Origin: Chloroflexota bacterium
GTDB taxonomy: Bacteria > Chloroflexota > Anaerolineae > UBA4142
Reading direction: 5' to 3'
Assembly (NCBI GenBank): GCA_016223105.1
Contig: JACRPR010000012.1
Span: 1 to 43,133 of the forward strand
Length of the DNA stretch: 43,133 bases
This document shows, in pieces, positions 14,330 to 22,826 of the stretch; positions within the stretch are counted from its first letter, which is position 1, and every line of letters starts with the position of its first letter. Made by a program: the position numbers and the translations under genes. A model generated the notes under the pieces. It was not told the origin of the DNA and ran no database searches. It saw only the letters and a list, made by a program, of their open reading frames with translations.

Positions 14330-15664
14330 TTAGATGCCTAAACCGGGAAATCCCGGAAACATACCCCGCCCTTTGCCGCTTTTGAGTTGCGCCATCATGC
14401 GTTGCATTTGTTTGAATTGACTGACGAGTTGATTCACTTCTTGTACGCTCGTGCCACTGCCGTTCGCGATGCGTTTGCGCCGCGAGCCGTTGAGAATTTC
14501 CGGCTGTTGGCGTTCTGCGCGCGTCATTGAATTGATGATCGCTTCGATGCGTTGCATTTGCGCGTCGGTTACTTCGGCGGGCAGTTCCTTCGCCATTTGA
14601 TTGAAACCGGGAACCATTCCCAGCAATTGCGAAATCGGGCCCATCTTTTTGATCTGTTGCAATTGCGAAAGAAAATCTTCAAAGTTAAATTCGGCTTTGA
14701 GAATTTTTTCCGCGGCTTGGCGCGCCTGATCCTGGTCGAGATTCTCCTGCGCCTTTTCGATGAGCGTGAGGACATCGCCCATTCCCAGGATGCGCGACGC
14801 GAGCCGATCCGGAAAGAACGCTTCGAGCGCGTCCAACTTTTCGCCGACGCCGAGATATTTGATCGGGACGCCGGTGACCGAGCGCACCGAAAGCGCCGCG
14901 CCGCCGCGCGCATCGCCGTCAACCTTGGTGAGGATTAACCCGGTTAACCCGACGCGCTTGTTAAATTCATCCGCGACGCGCACCGCCTCTTGCCCGGTCA
15001 TTGCGTCCACGACGAGCAAAACTTCTTGCGGTTTCGTTTTTTGTTTGATCTCTTCGAGTTCGTGCATCAAGTCGTCGTCAATGTGCAAACGACCGGCAGT
15101 GTCGAGCAGGACGACGCTGTACGCGCCATCGCTCGCGCGCTTGACCGCGTTGATGCAAATCGTTGGCGGCGGCACGGTATCACTTTCTGAATGAACCGGC
15201 ACATCTAATTGTTTGCCGAGCGTTTGCAATTGTTGAATCGCCGCGGGGCGACGCGTATCGGCGGCGACGAGCAGTGGCTTTTGTTGATGCTTGCGAAGAT
15301 GCAACGCGAGTTTGCCCGCCATCGTCGTTTTGCCCGCGCCTTGCAAACCGATCAACATCACGACGTGCGGCGGCTCGCCGGACAAATCAATTTTCGCCGG
15401 TTCGCCGAGCGTGCGAATCAATTCTTCGTTGACGATTTTGATCACGGTCTGCGCGGGCGAAAGCGATTGCATCACCTCGATGCCAATCGCGCGTACACGC
15501 ACGCGCGCGAGAAATTCTTTGACGACTTTGAAATTAACGTCGGCTTCGAGCAATGCGAGTCGCACCTCGCGCAATGCGGCATCCACATCGGCTTCGGACA
15601 ACTTGCCTTTGCCGGAGAGTTTCTTGAAGACGGCGTTTAATTTTTCGCTGAGCGTATCAAACAC
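14330..15664 (-). CDS. ffh: Signal recognition particle protein Ffh (SRP54)
   Basis: 444 residues. Ffh is the GTPase of the signal recognition particle that brings nascent membrane proteins to FtsY and the Sec translocon. It shows the N domain (FKKLSGKGKLSEADVDAALR), G1 GLQGAGKTTMAGKLA, DTRRPAAIQQL, G3 DTAGRLHID, G4 TKVDGDARGGAAL and the Met-rich M domain with MGPISQLLGMVPGFNQM and NGSRRKRIANGSG for RNA binding. The start is GTG 15664: no Shine-Dalgarno sequence is visible, but a good promoter ends eight bases before it, so the mRNA is probably leaderless. Slightly short M-domain tail (ends GMFPGFPGLGI) but otherwise normal. Confidence 0.96.
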   Translation of the reverse strand: MFDTLSEKLNAVFKKLSGKGKLSEADVDAALREVRLALLEADVNFKVVKEFLARVRVRAIGIEVMQSLSPAQTVIKIVNEELIRTLGEPAKIDLSGEPPHVVMLIGLQGAGKTTMAGKLALHLRKHQQKPLLVAADTRRPAAIQQLQTLGKQLDVPVHSESDTVPPPTICINAVKRASDGAYSVVLLDTAGRLHIDDDLMHELEEIKQKTKPQEVLLVVDAMTGQEAVRVADEFNKRVGLTGLILTKVDGDARGGAALSVRSVTGVPIKYLGVGEKLDALEAFFPDRLASRILGMGDVLTLIEKAQENLDQDQARQAAEKILKAEFNFEDFLSQLQQIKKMGPISQLLGMVPGFNQMAKELPAEVTDAQMQRIEAIINSMTRAERQQPEILNGSRRKRIANGSGTSVQEVNQLVSQFKQMQRMMAQLKSGKGRGMFPGFPGLGI

Positions 15665-15672
15665 AGTGCGCT

Positions 15673-15701
15673 ATTCTAATTGAGATTGGCAATTTGGTCA
15701 A
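15673..15701 (-). promoter_or_regulatory. Leaderless-type promoter of ffh
   Basis: Minus strand: TTGACC (15696-15701), 17-bp spacer, TAGAAT (15673-15678), then eight bases to the GTG start at 15664. Transcription starting six to eight bases after the -10 box would begin at the start codon. Confidence 0.6.
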
Positions 15702-15762
15702 ACGCATCGGGCGACTCAAGTCGCGTCAACACATAGCAACGCCGACCTTCGTCGGCATACAT

Positions 15763-17541
15763 TCAAGCGACGAAGGTTGCTTTTGCTTTGCGCGTAGCGT
15801 GCCGCGATTTCAATCGCCCGGTCGCGATCAACGCGCCCGCGATCAACACACTGATTCCCGAAACGAACGCGGCGATTTGCCGGATCGGTGTGTCTTCAAA
15901 TCGAATTTTGATCGCGTGCGATCCCGCCGGGACGCGCGCGAGGATCAATCCTTGTTCGCCAAACGGTTCAATATCGAGCGGTTGATCGTCGAGCGTCGCG
16001 CGCCAGCCGGGAAAATAGCGCGTGTAAAATTGGATTCGCGCCGGCGCGCGCGCGGTCACGCGCGCCTCAACCGATTGACCGCCGTACCGAATTGTTTCAA
16101 CCGTCGCGTGCGCGTCGAGCGAAATCGCGCGCGTCAATTTTTCGCCCGCGCGGTACTGCGCGACGAGCGGCGAATCAAGCGGACGCTCGCCGGTTAGCCA
16201 AATTGTGTCGCCCAACAATTCGCGCTCGCGCACTTCGAAATCCATTTGCGCGGCATAATTGAAACGCGCTTCGTTATGTTGCGGTTGCGTGTACGGATAA
16301 TGCGCGATCACAAACAGCAGAATCACCGCGAGCGCGGGCGCGCGATCGCGCGCGTCGTCGAGCGCATTGATCGCCGCGCCGGCGAGGAATGCGAGCGCGA
16401 ACGCGCTGACGATCAACACGCGCCACGGAAATTGCACGAACGCGATCACGCCGGCAAACATTTCCCAGAGCGGTGTGGCGATCGGCAATACCGCGAGCAC
16501 GATCGCGATCACGATCAGCAAAAAGAAAATTGTGTGCGCGCGCATCGCGCCGCGCCCACGCGGCAAACTCCACAACGCGCCGAGCGCGAGCATTACCGGG
16601 ATCAAGCCGAGTTGAAGCGAAAATTGATCGTTGCCGTTTTCGCCGGCGTACCCATAACCCCAGAACGGCGAAAAGAGTTGTGCCACGCTCAAAAAATGTT
16701 TGCGATAATCGAAAAAGCCGCCAATGAGCGCATCGCTTTTGAGATAACGTTGCTCGAACAGCACCGGCAATAAAAAGATCGCGGCGATGCCGAGTGCGAG
16801 CAGGATTGCACCACCAGCGTAAAGCGTGAAACGTAAAACGTAATTCGTAAAACGTAATTGGTAATTGGTAAGTTGGACAAGTAGAAATAAAAGATACAAA
16901 CCGATGATCGGCGTGAAGATGACTGCCATCGAAATGTGCGAGAGCAAGAGCCCGGCGTACGCGAGCGCGGCGAATGCGAGATCGCGCGCGGCGCGCGTTT
17001 CGGCGAGCCGATGAAACGCCCAAAAGATCAGCGGCGGAAAAATGAACGAAACGAGTTCGGCTTGCGCGGCGCGCACGTACAGATCAACGAGATGGTACGG
17101 CACATACACGTACGCGATCGCGGCGACGAGCGCGGCGTTTTTATTCGCCAGCGCGCGCGCCGCGAACAGGTACATCGCGAGCGCGGAAAAAAATAGCGCA
17201 AGCCCGTCCACGATTTTGACGGACGCGACGAAATCGAATCCGATCAAATGAAACGCTTCACCGAGAAAAAATGGAAGCGGCGCGAGAATCACCCACAGCG
17301 GATAGCCGTACCCGAAAACCATATCCGCCGCCCAACGCGGAAACCACGCGCCATCGCGCACGGAGAGATCGAACATTTGCAAAAAATAAATCGAGTGGCG
17401 CGCGTCGTGCGCCGCGCTAAAATAGCCGGGCGCGGTGAGCGGCGCGAGCGCGGGGAGGCAAAAAGCGAGGATAAGGAAGAGATGCAAGGATGAAGGATGA
17501 AGGATGAAGGATGAAAATCCCTTTTGAATCCTGGTTTTCAT
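15763..17541 (-). CDS. PTPS-related polytopic membrane protein (GT-C-like)
   Basis: 592 residues from ATG 17541, chosen because it overlaps the stop of the upstream gene as ATGA; a longer frame to 17649 only re-reads that gene's end. About ten to twelve membrane helices fill the first two thirds, with family motifs APGYFSAAHDARHSIYFLQMF, GYGYPLWVILAPLPFFLGEA, HLIGFDF and YVYVPYHLVDLYVRAAQAE, as in the PTPS-related (PF10131) family. A soluble beta-rich domain follows (GERPLDSP to IRFEDTPIRQIA) and then a last helix. Related GT-C proteins transfer sugars from lipid carriers on the outer face of the membrane; the reaction here is unknown. The first codons (SSFILHPSS) lie in a GGATGAAGGATGAA repeat, and residues about 222-241 are encoded by another in-frame repeat (16819-16878). 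Confidence 0.75.
   Translation of the reverse strand: MKTRIQKGFSSFILHPSSLHLFLILAFCLPALAPLTAPGYFSAAHDARHSIYFLQMFDLSVRDGAWFPRWAADMVFGYGYPLWVILAPLPFFLGEAFHLIGFDFVASVKIVDGLALFFSALAMYLFAARALANKNAALVAAIAYVYVPYHLVDLYVRAAQAELVSFIFPPLIFWAFHRLAETRAARDLAFAALAYAGLLLSHISMAVIFTPIIGLYLLFLLVQLTNYQLRFTNYVLRFTLYAGGAILLALGIAAIFLLPVLFEQRYLKSDALIGGFFDYRKHFLSVAQLFSPFWGYGYAGENGNDQFSLQLGLIPVMLALGALWSLPRGRGAMRAHTIFFLLIVIAIVLAVLPIATPLWEMFAGVIAFVQFPWRVLIVSAFALAFLAGAAINALDDARDRAPALAVILLFVIAHYPYTQPQHNEARFNYAAQMDFEVRERELLGDTIWLTGERPLDSPLVAQYRAGEKLTRAISLDAHATVETIRYGGQSVEARVTARAPARIQFYTRYFPGWRATLDDQPLDIEPFGEQGLILARVPAGSHAIKIRFEDTPIRQIAAFVSGISVLIAGALIATGRLKSRHATRKAKATFVA
16819..16878. repeat. TAAAACGTAATTGGTAA repeat inside a membrane-protein gene
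   Basis: Tandem words GTAAAACGTAA, TTCGTAAAACG and AATTGGTAATTGGTAAG. Read in the gene's frame they code for LTNYQLRFTNYVLRF, inside a hydrophobic region. Similar words are seen at 18692-18712, 22263-22285, 36420-36445 and 9389-9411. Confidence 0.75.
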
Positions 17542-17580
17542 TCTGTTTCTTGATTCTTGATTCTGGATTCTGAATTCTGG
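17484..17580. repeat. GGATGAA / TTCTGGATTCTGAA repeats across a gene junction
   Basis: Four tandem GATGAAG units (17488-17514) are followed by TTGATTCTTGATTCTGGATTCTGAATTC-like words (17548-17580). They provide the last codons of one membrane-protein gene (NSESRIKNQETE end) and the first codons of the next, including the ATGA overlap at 17538-17541. Confidence 0.7.
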
Positions 17581-20500
17581 CTTCTCTTTGCGCGCGCATC
17601 CCAGAGCAACACGCCGAGCGCGAGCAAAATGCTGAACGCGGAAATCCACGCACCGATCACGCGCGGCATCGAATCGTCAAAGCGCACCATTAGCCATTGC
17701 TCTTGACCTTGTGGAACGTCCACGCGAATTCGTCCGAGTGGATCGTTCGGGTCAACGTGCAACGGGAGTTCGCGAATGATCTCGGTCGTTTGTGGCTTGA
17801 CCAAATACGCGCGCCAGCCCGGATAATAAAATGTGTTGAACGTGATCGTCGTGTCTTCTTGCGCGTGATAAACAACGCGCTCGCCGTTCGCTTTCATCCC
17901 GGCAAAATTCGGCAGGACGCCAATCCATAATTTTTCCGGGTCAATGTGCGTGTAATCAATTTTTGAGCGAAGTTTTCTCCCGGCAAAGTACACGTCTGCA
18001 ATGGGCGACCACTCTGGGATTTCTTTGACCCACGCGGTCGAGCCGGTCATTTCGCCCGCGCTCTGCTGAAAACGAAACAGACCCAGGATGCTGACCGGTC
18101 CCTCTTTCGGTTCGACGATCATTTGCGCGCGCAAATACGGAAAACTTCCGAGTACGATCAGCGCGCCAAGCAAAATCGCGGGGAGCGCGTCGCGCGCGGA
18201 ATTTTCGGCTTCGTCGCTTACGACAATCGCGCCCGCGAGAATCGCGAGCGGGACAGTTGTCAGTGTGAGCAAGCGCCACGGAAATTGCGCGAACGAAAGA
18301 ATCGGGCGAAGCAGTTGCCACAACGGCGCGGAAATCGAAAGGAGAAGTAGCGCGATAATTCCCGCCATCGCCGCGAAGAAAATCCAAATCCGGCGCGTGC
18401 CGTTCGGATTTTTGGCAATCGCGATGCCGGAAAAAATCGCGAGCAACACCGGAACGACGCCGAGTTGAAACGACATCTCATCGCGCGCGCCAGGTTTGCT
18501 GATGCCAAAGCCCCAGCCGGGATCGAACAGTTGGAAAAAATACGCAAAGTGATTGGTGTAATCGTAATAATTGCCGAGCCATTGATCGGTGCGAACGTAC
18601 TGATATTCGAGCACCGCCGGGATCAGAAAAATCGCGACGAGACCGATGCCGAGCGCGAGGGCGAAGAGGGGCGGCAAACCGAGGCGAAATAAAATTGGTA
18701 ATTGGTAAGTGGTAATTTTGCCGAGCATCAAAAACAAAACCCAGATGCCGAGAATGAGCGTGAACATTAGCGCGATGCCGTTGTGCGAAAACATCAGCGC
18801 GGCATACGCGATGGCGGTCGCGACAATTTTCGCGCGGCTTGGCGCGATCACCATTTCGTAAAAGCCCCACAACGCGAGCGGCAGAAAAATCAGCGCGACC
18901 GATTCGGCGAGCGCGGCGCGCACGTACAGATCCGCGATGTGGTACGGAATGTAAATGTACGCGACGCCGGACACGAACGCGGCGCGGCTCGACGCGGTGA
19001 TGCGCTTGACGAATCCAAACATCGCCGCGCCGGACAAGACAATCGAGAGCGCGAAAACAATTTTCGTCGCGAGCACAAAATCGAAACCGATCAAATGCAA
19101 CGCTTCGCTCGCGTACAATGAGCCGGGCGCGTAAATGTTGAACATTGGATAGCCGTAGCCGAAGGTGTAATCGGGCGCCCAGCGCGGATAAAAAATGCCG
19201 TCCTGGATCGAGCGATCAAACTCGAACAAAAAGTATACCGAGTGGCGTCCGTCGTGCGCGCCCCAAAAATAACCGGGCGCGGTGAGCGGCGCGATCGCAA
19301 AGATCGAAAAGAGAATGAGCAGGATCAGATACGGATCGATCTGTAAAGTCGGTCGCTTCATTTTGCTAAAATCAAACTCCGCGCAAACGAGTGCGCCGTA
19401 AAAAATTACGAGTGGCGTCCAGTGCAAAGCCAAACGATTGAATCCGCCGGTCAATCGCCAATCTAACGCTGGACCGGGCGTGCTTCCGGCGGAGTAGAAA
19501 ATAAAAACGAGATTGGCAAAATTCAAAGCGATGAGCGCGATGAGCGAAGCGTGTTGTCGCCAAGCACGCAGACCGATCAGCAACAGCACCGGCAACGCGA
19601 TCCACAACATTCCCCAATCGTTGAAATTTATGATCTGGGCGCGAAAGAATTCGAGAATTTGGGCGGTGCGTTCCCAAGCGAAATGCCCCGAAATAATTTC
19701 GATCATTCCCGCGAGCGCGTGGTTGGAAAAATCTGTATAGCCAGCCAATTTGTGGTAAATCGTCCAGGGCATCCAGAACGCGATAAAGAGCGCGAGATAG
19801 ATGCCGAGGTTGAGAAATAGCTTGCGCGTGAGACCAGAAAATAAAACGAGCACCGCGAGATTGATCGCGAGATACAGCAGACCTTCGGCGCGCGTCCAAC
19901 TTGCCAATCCCAACAACACGCCGGAAAGAACGAGCCAGGATTTTTTTCTTTCTTTCAAATAACGATACAGATAAATCGCGCTTGCCACATAATAGAATCC
20001 GAACGCGACATTAGCATAGCCATTCGTTGACTGCGACCACACGAGCGGTGTGCTGGACAAAAATAATGTGCTAACGAGCGCAAGCGTGCGTCCGACAATC
20101 TGTTCGAGGTTCGCACAAAAAATTAATATTAGCGATAAAAAATAAACCGGGAAGATTGCCAGGACAAACCCGCCGCCTAAAAGATAAAGATAGCTGACTT
20201 GCAATGGCACATTCAACGGATAAAATGCCCAAGCGGCAAGTGATTGGAGTTCAAGCGATTCTTTGGCGGCGATGAGTTTACCTTTGAGCACCCAGATCGC
20301 TAACGCATCCCACGCGTGGGGGGGCCAGTACAGCGTAATCAAAAAAACTGCAATGACGATTGATGCGATGCCTGCGATCAGCCCAAGATCGAATTTGAAA
20401 AAAGAGGGTTGTTCCCAGGTTAAGGTCGGGAATTGTTTTGGCAAGCCGCGAAACTTACGCCGGATCAGCAGAATCAAAATCAAAAGGGAAAGATATAGTC

Positions 20501-20690
20501 CGATTCCGGTTGCAAGCGAAATGCTCAAGCCGAGCCAGGACGCGAGAAAAATGCTAAAGCTAAAAATGCCCGCACCGATTCCGAACGAGAGACCAAGCTG
20601 TTCCAAGCGGCTCAAGCACGCGCGCAAAATGTCGAGCGCAAGCCAACCGAGCAGAGACATCGCGAACAGAAATATCAGTGTTTCGATCAT
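17538..20690 (-). CDS. Fused GT-C membrane protein: ArnT-like half plus PTPS-related half
   Basis: 1050 residues from ATG 20690, which overlaps the preceding gene's stop as ATGA. Residues 1-440 form a polytopic GT-C domain of about ten to twelve helices, with YWPPHAWDALAIWVLKGKLI in the first large loop (acidic residue near the presumed active site) and LASWTRAEGLLYL. Residues 445-1050 repeat the architecture of the next gene: TAPGYFWGAHDGRHSVYFLF, GYGYPMFNIYAPGSLYASEA, YIYIPYHIADLYVRAALAES, then a beta-rich domain and a last helix. M444 (19361) at the junction looks like the natural start of a former separate gene, so this appears to be a gene fusion. A short in-frame repeat lies at about 18690-18714. 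The last twelve residues are repeat-derived. Function is inferred to be in envelope glycan or glycolipid assembly; substrate unknown. Confidence 0.75.
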   Translation of the reverse strand: MIETLIFLFAMSLLGWLALDILRACLSRLEQLGLSFGIGAGIFSFSIFLASWLGLSISLATGIGLYLSLLILILLIRRKFRGLPKQFPTLTWEQPSFFKFDLGLIAGIASIVIAVFLITLYWPPHAWDALAIWVLKGKLIAAKESLELQSLAAWAFYPLNVPLQVSYLYLLGGGFVLAIFPVYFLSLILIFCANLEQIVGRTLALVSTLFLSSTPLVWSQSTNGYANVAFGFYYVASAIYLYRYLKERKKSWLVLSGVLLGLASWTRAEGLLYLAINLAVLVLFSGLTRKLFLNLGIYLALFIAFWMPWTIYHKLAGYTDFSNHALAGMIEIISGHFAWERTAQILEFFRAQIINFNDWGMLWIALPVLLLIGLRAWRQHASLIALIALNFANLVFIFYSAGSTPGPALDWRLTGGFNRLALHWTPLVIFYGALVCAEFDFSKMKRPTLQIDPYLILLILFSIFAIAPLTAPGYFWGAHDGRHSVYFLFEFDRSIQDGIFYPRWAPDYTFGYGYPMFNIYAPGSLYASEALHLIGFDFVLATKIVFALSIVLSGAAMFGFVKRITASSRAAFVSGVAYIYIPYHIADLYVRAALAESVALIFLPLALWGFYEMVIAPSRAKIVATAIAYAALMFSHNGIALMFTLILGIWVLFLMLGKITTYQLPILFRLGLPPLFALALGIGLVAIFLIPAVLEYQYVRTDQWLGNYYDYTNHFAYFFQLFDPGWGFGISKPGARDEMSFQLGVVPVLLAIFSGIAIAKNPNGTRRIWIFFAAMAGIIALLLLSISAPLWQLLRPILSFAQFPWRLLTLTTVPLAILAGAIVVSDEAENSARDALPAILLGALIVLGSFPYLRAQMIVEPKEGPVSILGLFRFQQSAGEMTGSTAWVKEIPEWSPIADVYFAGRKLRSKIDYTHIDPEKLWIGVLPNFAGMKANGERVVYHAQEDTTITFNTFYYPGWRAYLVKPQTTEIIRELPLHVDPNDPLGRIRVDVPQGQEQWLMVRFDDSMPRVIGAWISAFSILLALGVLLWDARAKRSQNSESRIKNQETE

Positions 20691-21133
20691 CGCGGCAGAT
20701 CCAGTTTATACAAACCCAGATGTTCATTTAACATGAGCTTGGTTCCCGCAACCGGAAAATTTGGAAAGTCGCGGTCGTTGATCACAACGTACTGAATCTC
20801 CGGATGTTGGCGGAGCATCTCTGCGCCTCCGTGCAGGATGCGGCGCGGATAAAGAAAATAAAAATCCACTGCGCCATAGTACGGATCGAGCAAAAGCACC
20901 GCGTCGTCTGGGGTTTGTTGTTGAACGAACTGCATCAGCGGAAAATATGCCCCCCACGTTTTTTGCATTTTGTCGGCGTATGACCAAGTGGGGCGTTCCC
21001 ACAAGGGCGCGAGCGCGCGCTGAAAAGCGGACGCTGAAAATACCAAATGCGCCAAAACCAGGATGACGATGCTCAACGTAGCGAGCCATCGCAAGAACCG
21101 AATCAATTTTAAATCGAGTTGCGCCATTTGCAT
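20687..21133 (-). CDS. Short single-span membrane protein, GT-C tail-like
   Basis: 148 residues. One membrane helix near the N-terminus (about 16-36, LATLSIVILVLAHLVF) is followed by an outer soluble part with AYFPLMQFVQQQTPDDAVLLLDPYYG and YVVINDRDFPNF. Such segments resemble the C-terminal soluble end of GT39/GT-C proteins in Chloroflexota, where the last helix precedes a Rossmann-like domain. Its stop overlaps the start of the 1050-residue gene (ATGA), and it begins four bases after the preceding gene ends. The neighbouring 1050-residue protein begins as a GT-C without such a tail, so the pair may form a split enzyme. Not otherwise recognised. Confidence 0.65.
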   Translation of the reverse strand: MQMAQLDLKLIRFLRWLATLSIVILVLAHLVFSASAFQRALAPLWERPTWSYADKMQKTWGAYFPLMQFVQQQTPDDAVLLLDPYYGAVDFYFLYPRRILHGGAEMLRQHPEIQYVVINDRDFPNFPVAGTKLMLNEHLGLYKLDLPR

Positions 21134-21137
21134 TTTT

Positions 21138-22814
21138 TTACTTTTGACCAGGCAGAAGTTGATCGGTAATCACCGGATCGGGATCGCCGGGACGTGGGAC
21201 GCGAAGCGAATCCGCGCCGGCGGTGATCAACGCGCGTTCGCCGGTCGCGGATTTGTAGAGACCGATCTGCAAATAAAAACCTTCGCTCGGTCCCTCGACA
21301 TCAATCTGAACTGCGTGCATGTCGTTGATCACTTGCCCGGCTTGCCATTTGATTGTCGGAAGTGATCCGTCTTGCGGCTTGTTGTCTGATTGTCCGTAGG
21401 TGTTGCCGTTTTCGTGAACGGCTTGCACGAATACGGTGTAATCGTTGTAGATCGGACGCAACGCTTGCCAGGTCAAGTGCACGCGTAATGTCGCGCCGTG
21501 TCGAAGCGGACCGACGATGCGATAATCCAACAACGCGATTTCGTTGTTGCCAAAGATCGCGATTTGCGGACGCGTCGGTTTGACATCGAGAAACTTGGGC
21601 GCGAGATAACCGTAACTCGCGACGACCGGCAACGCGACAAAAAACGCGAGCATCATCGGACGCGCAAAGCGCGGATCAAATTCGATCACCGCGCCCGCGA
21701 CGAACGCGAACGCGAGTCCGACGAACGCGAGCAGTTGCCACGGCGCCGCGACAAAAATTCCCAGCACGTTCCAGATCGGCGATGTGATCTCGAACGTCAA
21801 CGCGATCAACACGAGCGCGACCGCGAGAAACATCGCGATGATGCGTTGTAGTGAACGTTCGCCGGAGCGTTCATCGTTCGCGTGCCAGCCCAACGCAATC
21901 GCGATGATCGCGAGTCCCAGCGGCGCGATGCCGATTTGCAACGGGAATTGATCGAGAAAATTTCCAGTGCTCGCGCCAAAGCCCCACAGCGACGAAAACA
22001 ATTGAAACGGCAAAACAAAATTCGGCTCGAATCCATCACGCAGGATGCGCGCGTTGTTTCGCAAAATTGCTGGGAGCGTGAGGAGCGCGCCAAACGCGAG
22101 TCCGCTAAAAATAGGGATTGAGAAATTGAGAGACTGAAAGTCCCTTTGGGATTGAGAGAGTGGTGTGGTGCGACCGCGCGTTGCGAACGCGATTGCGAAC
22201 GCGACGAGCGCGAATAAAATTGCGATGCCGGGTTGGGTGAGATAAAGTAACGCGAAAGGCAAAGCGTAAAACGTAAAACGTAAAACCTTGTTGACTGACG
22301 ACTGTTGACTGACGGCTGTTGACTGACGACTGACGACTGACAATAGCGCAACCGGAAATATCGCCCACGCGACCGATTCCGCGAACGCGCCGCGCACGTA
22401 CACGGTCGCGATGTGAAAGGGCAAGTAGATGTACACGACTGCCGCGAGCATCGCGCCGGCATCGGAAAAGAATTTGCGCGCGAGCGCGAACATTGTCAAG
22501 CCGCTCGCGATCCACGCGAGCGCGTACACCAATTTGATCGCGCCGAGATAGCCGAATCCCAATCGCGAAAAAATCAGCGCGATGAAATACGGCAATGCGC
22601 CGTCGGATCGAAACAGATCGGGCGCGCGACCAAGCGTTGGCATCCAACTAAAAAATTGCAACGGGTTTTGATCGAGCGCGATCAGATTGTAGTAGGCGAG
22701 CAAGCCGGTGTGAGATTGAAATGCGCCGGGGTATTCCAACGGCGCAACCGCAAACACCGCGAGGAGAACCACGAGCAGGGGATAGAGTCCTGCCGACCCT
22801 TTGGGAAATTTCAC
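21138..22814 (-). CDS. PTPS-related polytopic membrane protein with C-terminal beta domain
   Basis: 558 residues, first gene of the four-gene operon. Start GTG 22814 lacks a ribosome-binding site, but TATAAT ends six bases upstream, so a leaderless mRNA is likely. Motifs: VAPLEYPGAFQSHTGLLAYY, YIYLPFHIATVYVRGAFAES, about ten helices, and a C-terminal beta-sandwich (LRVHLTWQALRPIYNDYTVF to YLQIGLYKSATGERALI) common on Chloroflexota GT39-like proteins. Two loops are made of in-frame repeat DNA: residues about 158-185 (VSRQSTAVSQQSSVNK and on) and 216-237 (SQSQRDFQSLNFSIPIF). Both follow membrane helices, in positions where relatives have short charged loops. Probable role in glycan or lipid-linked sugar transfer; unproven. 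Confidence 0.75.
   Translation of the reverse strand: MKFPKGSAGLYPLLVVLLAVFAVAPLEYPGAFQSHTGLLAYYNLIALDQNPLQFFSWMPTLGRAPDLFRSDGALPYFIALIFSRLGFGYLGAIKLVYALAWIASGLTMFALARKFFSDAGAMLAAVVYIYLPFHIATVYVRGAFAESVAWAIFPVALLSVVSRQSTAVSQQSSVNKVLRFTFYALPFALLYLTQPGIAILFALVAFAIAFATRGRTTPLSQSQRDFQSLNFSIPIFSGLAFGALLTLPAILRNNARILRDGFEPNFVLPFQLFSSLWGFGASTGNFLDQFPLQIGIAPLGLAIIAIALGWHANDERSGERSLQRIIAMFLAVALVLIALTFEITSPIWNVLGIFVAAPWQLLAFVGLAFAFVAGAVIEFDPRFARPMMLAFFVALPVVASYGYLAPKFLDVKPTRPQIAIFGNNEIALLDYRIVGPLRHGATLRVHLTWQALRPIYNDYTVFVQAVHENGNTYGQSDNKPQDGSLPTIKWQAGQVINDMHAVQIDVEGPSEGFYLQIGLYKSATGERALITAGADSLRVPRPGDPDPVITDQLLPGQK
22104..22169. repeat. GATTGAGAAATTGAGAG repeat inside membrane-protein gene
   Basis: Words GGGATTGAGAAATTGAGAGAC and TTTGGGATTGAGAGAG flank a central AAGTCCCTTT; GGGATTGAGA occurs twice. 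In frame it codes for PLSQSQRDFQSLNFSIPIF between two membrane segments. Confidence 0.6.
22260..22342. repeat. Heptad TTGACTGACGACTG repeats inside membrane-protein gene
   Basis: Tandem seven-base words (TTGACTG, ACGACTG, ACGGCTG) run from 22288 to 22340, next to GTAAAACGTAAAACGTAAAACC (22265-22286). They resemble the short tandem heptamer repeats long known from cyanobacteria. In frame they encode SVVSRQSTAVSQQSSVNK and VLRFTFYALP. Confidence 0.8.
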
Positions 22815-22820
22815 GGCGGG

Positions 22821-22826
22821 ATTATA
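22821..22826 (-). promoter_or_regulatory. -10 box of the membrane-protein operon (leaderless type)
   Basis: A perfect TATAAT on the minus strand, six bases before the GTG at 22814. The -35 region (TTTGCG, 22844-22849, 17-bp spacer) is poor. Confidence 0.5.

Noticed and set aside
22288..22340. Heptad repeats considered as a CRISPR fragment
   Set aside because: Units are seven bases with no unique spacers, and they lie in a coding frame.
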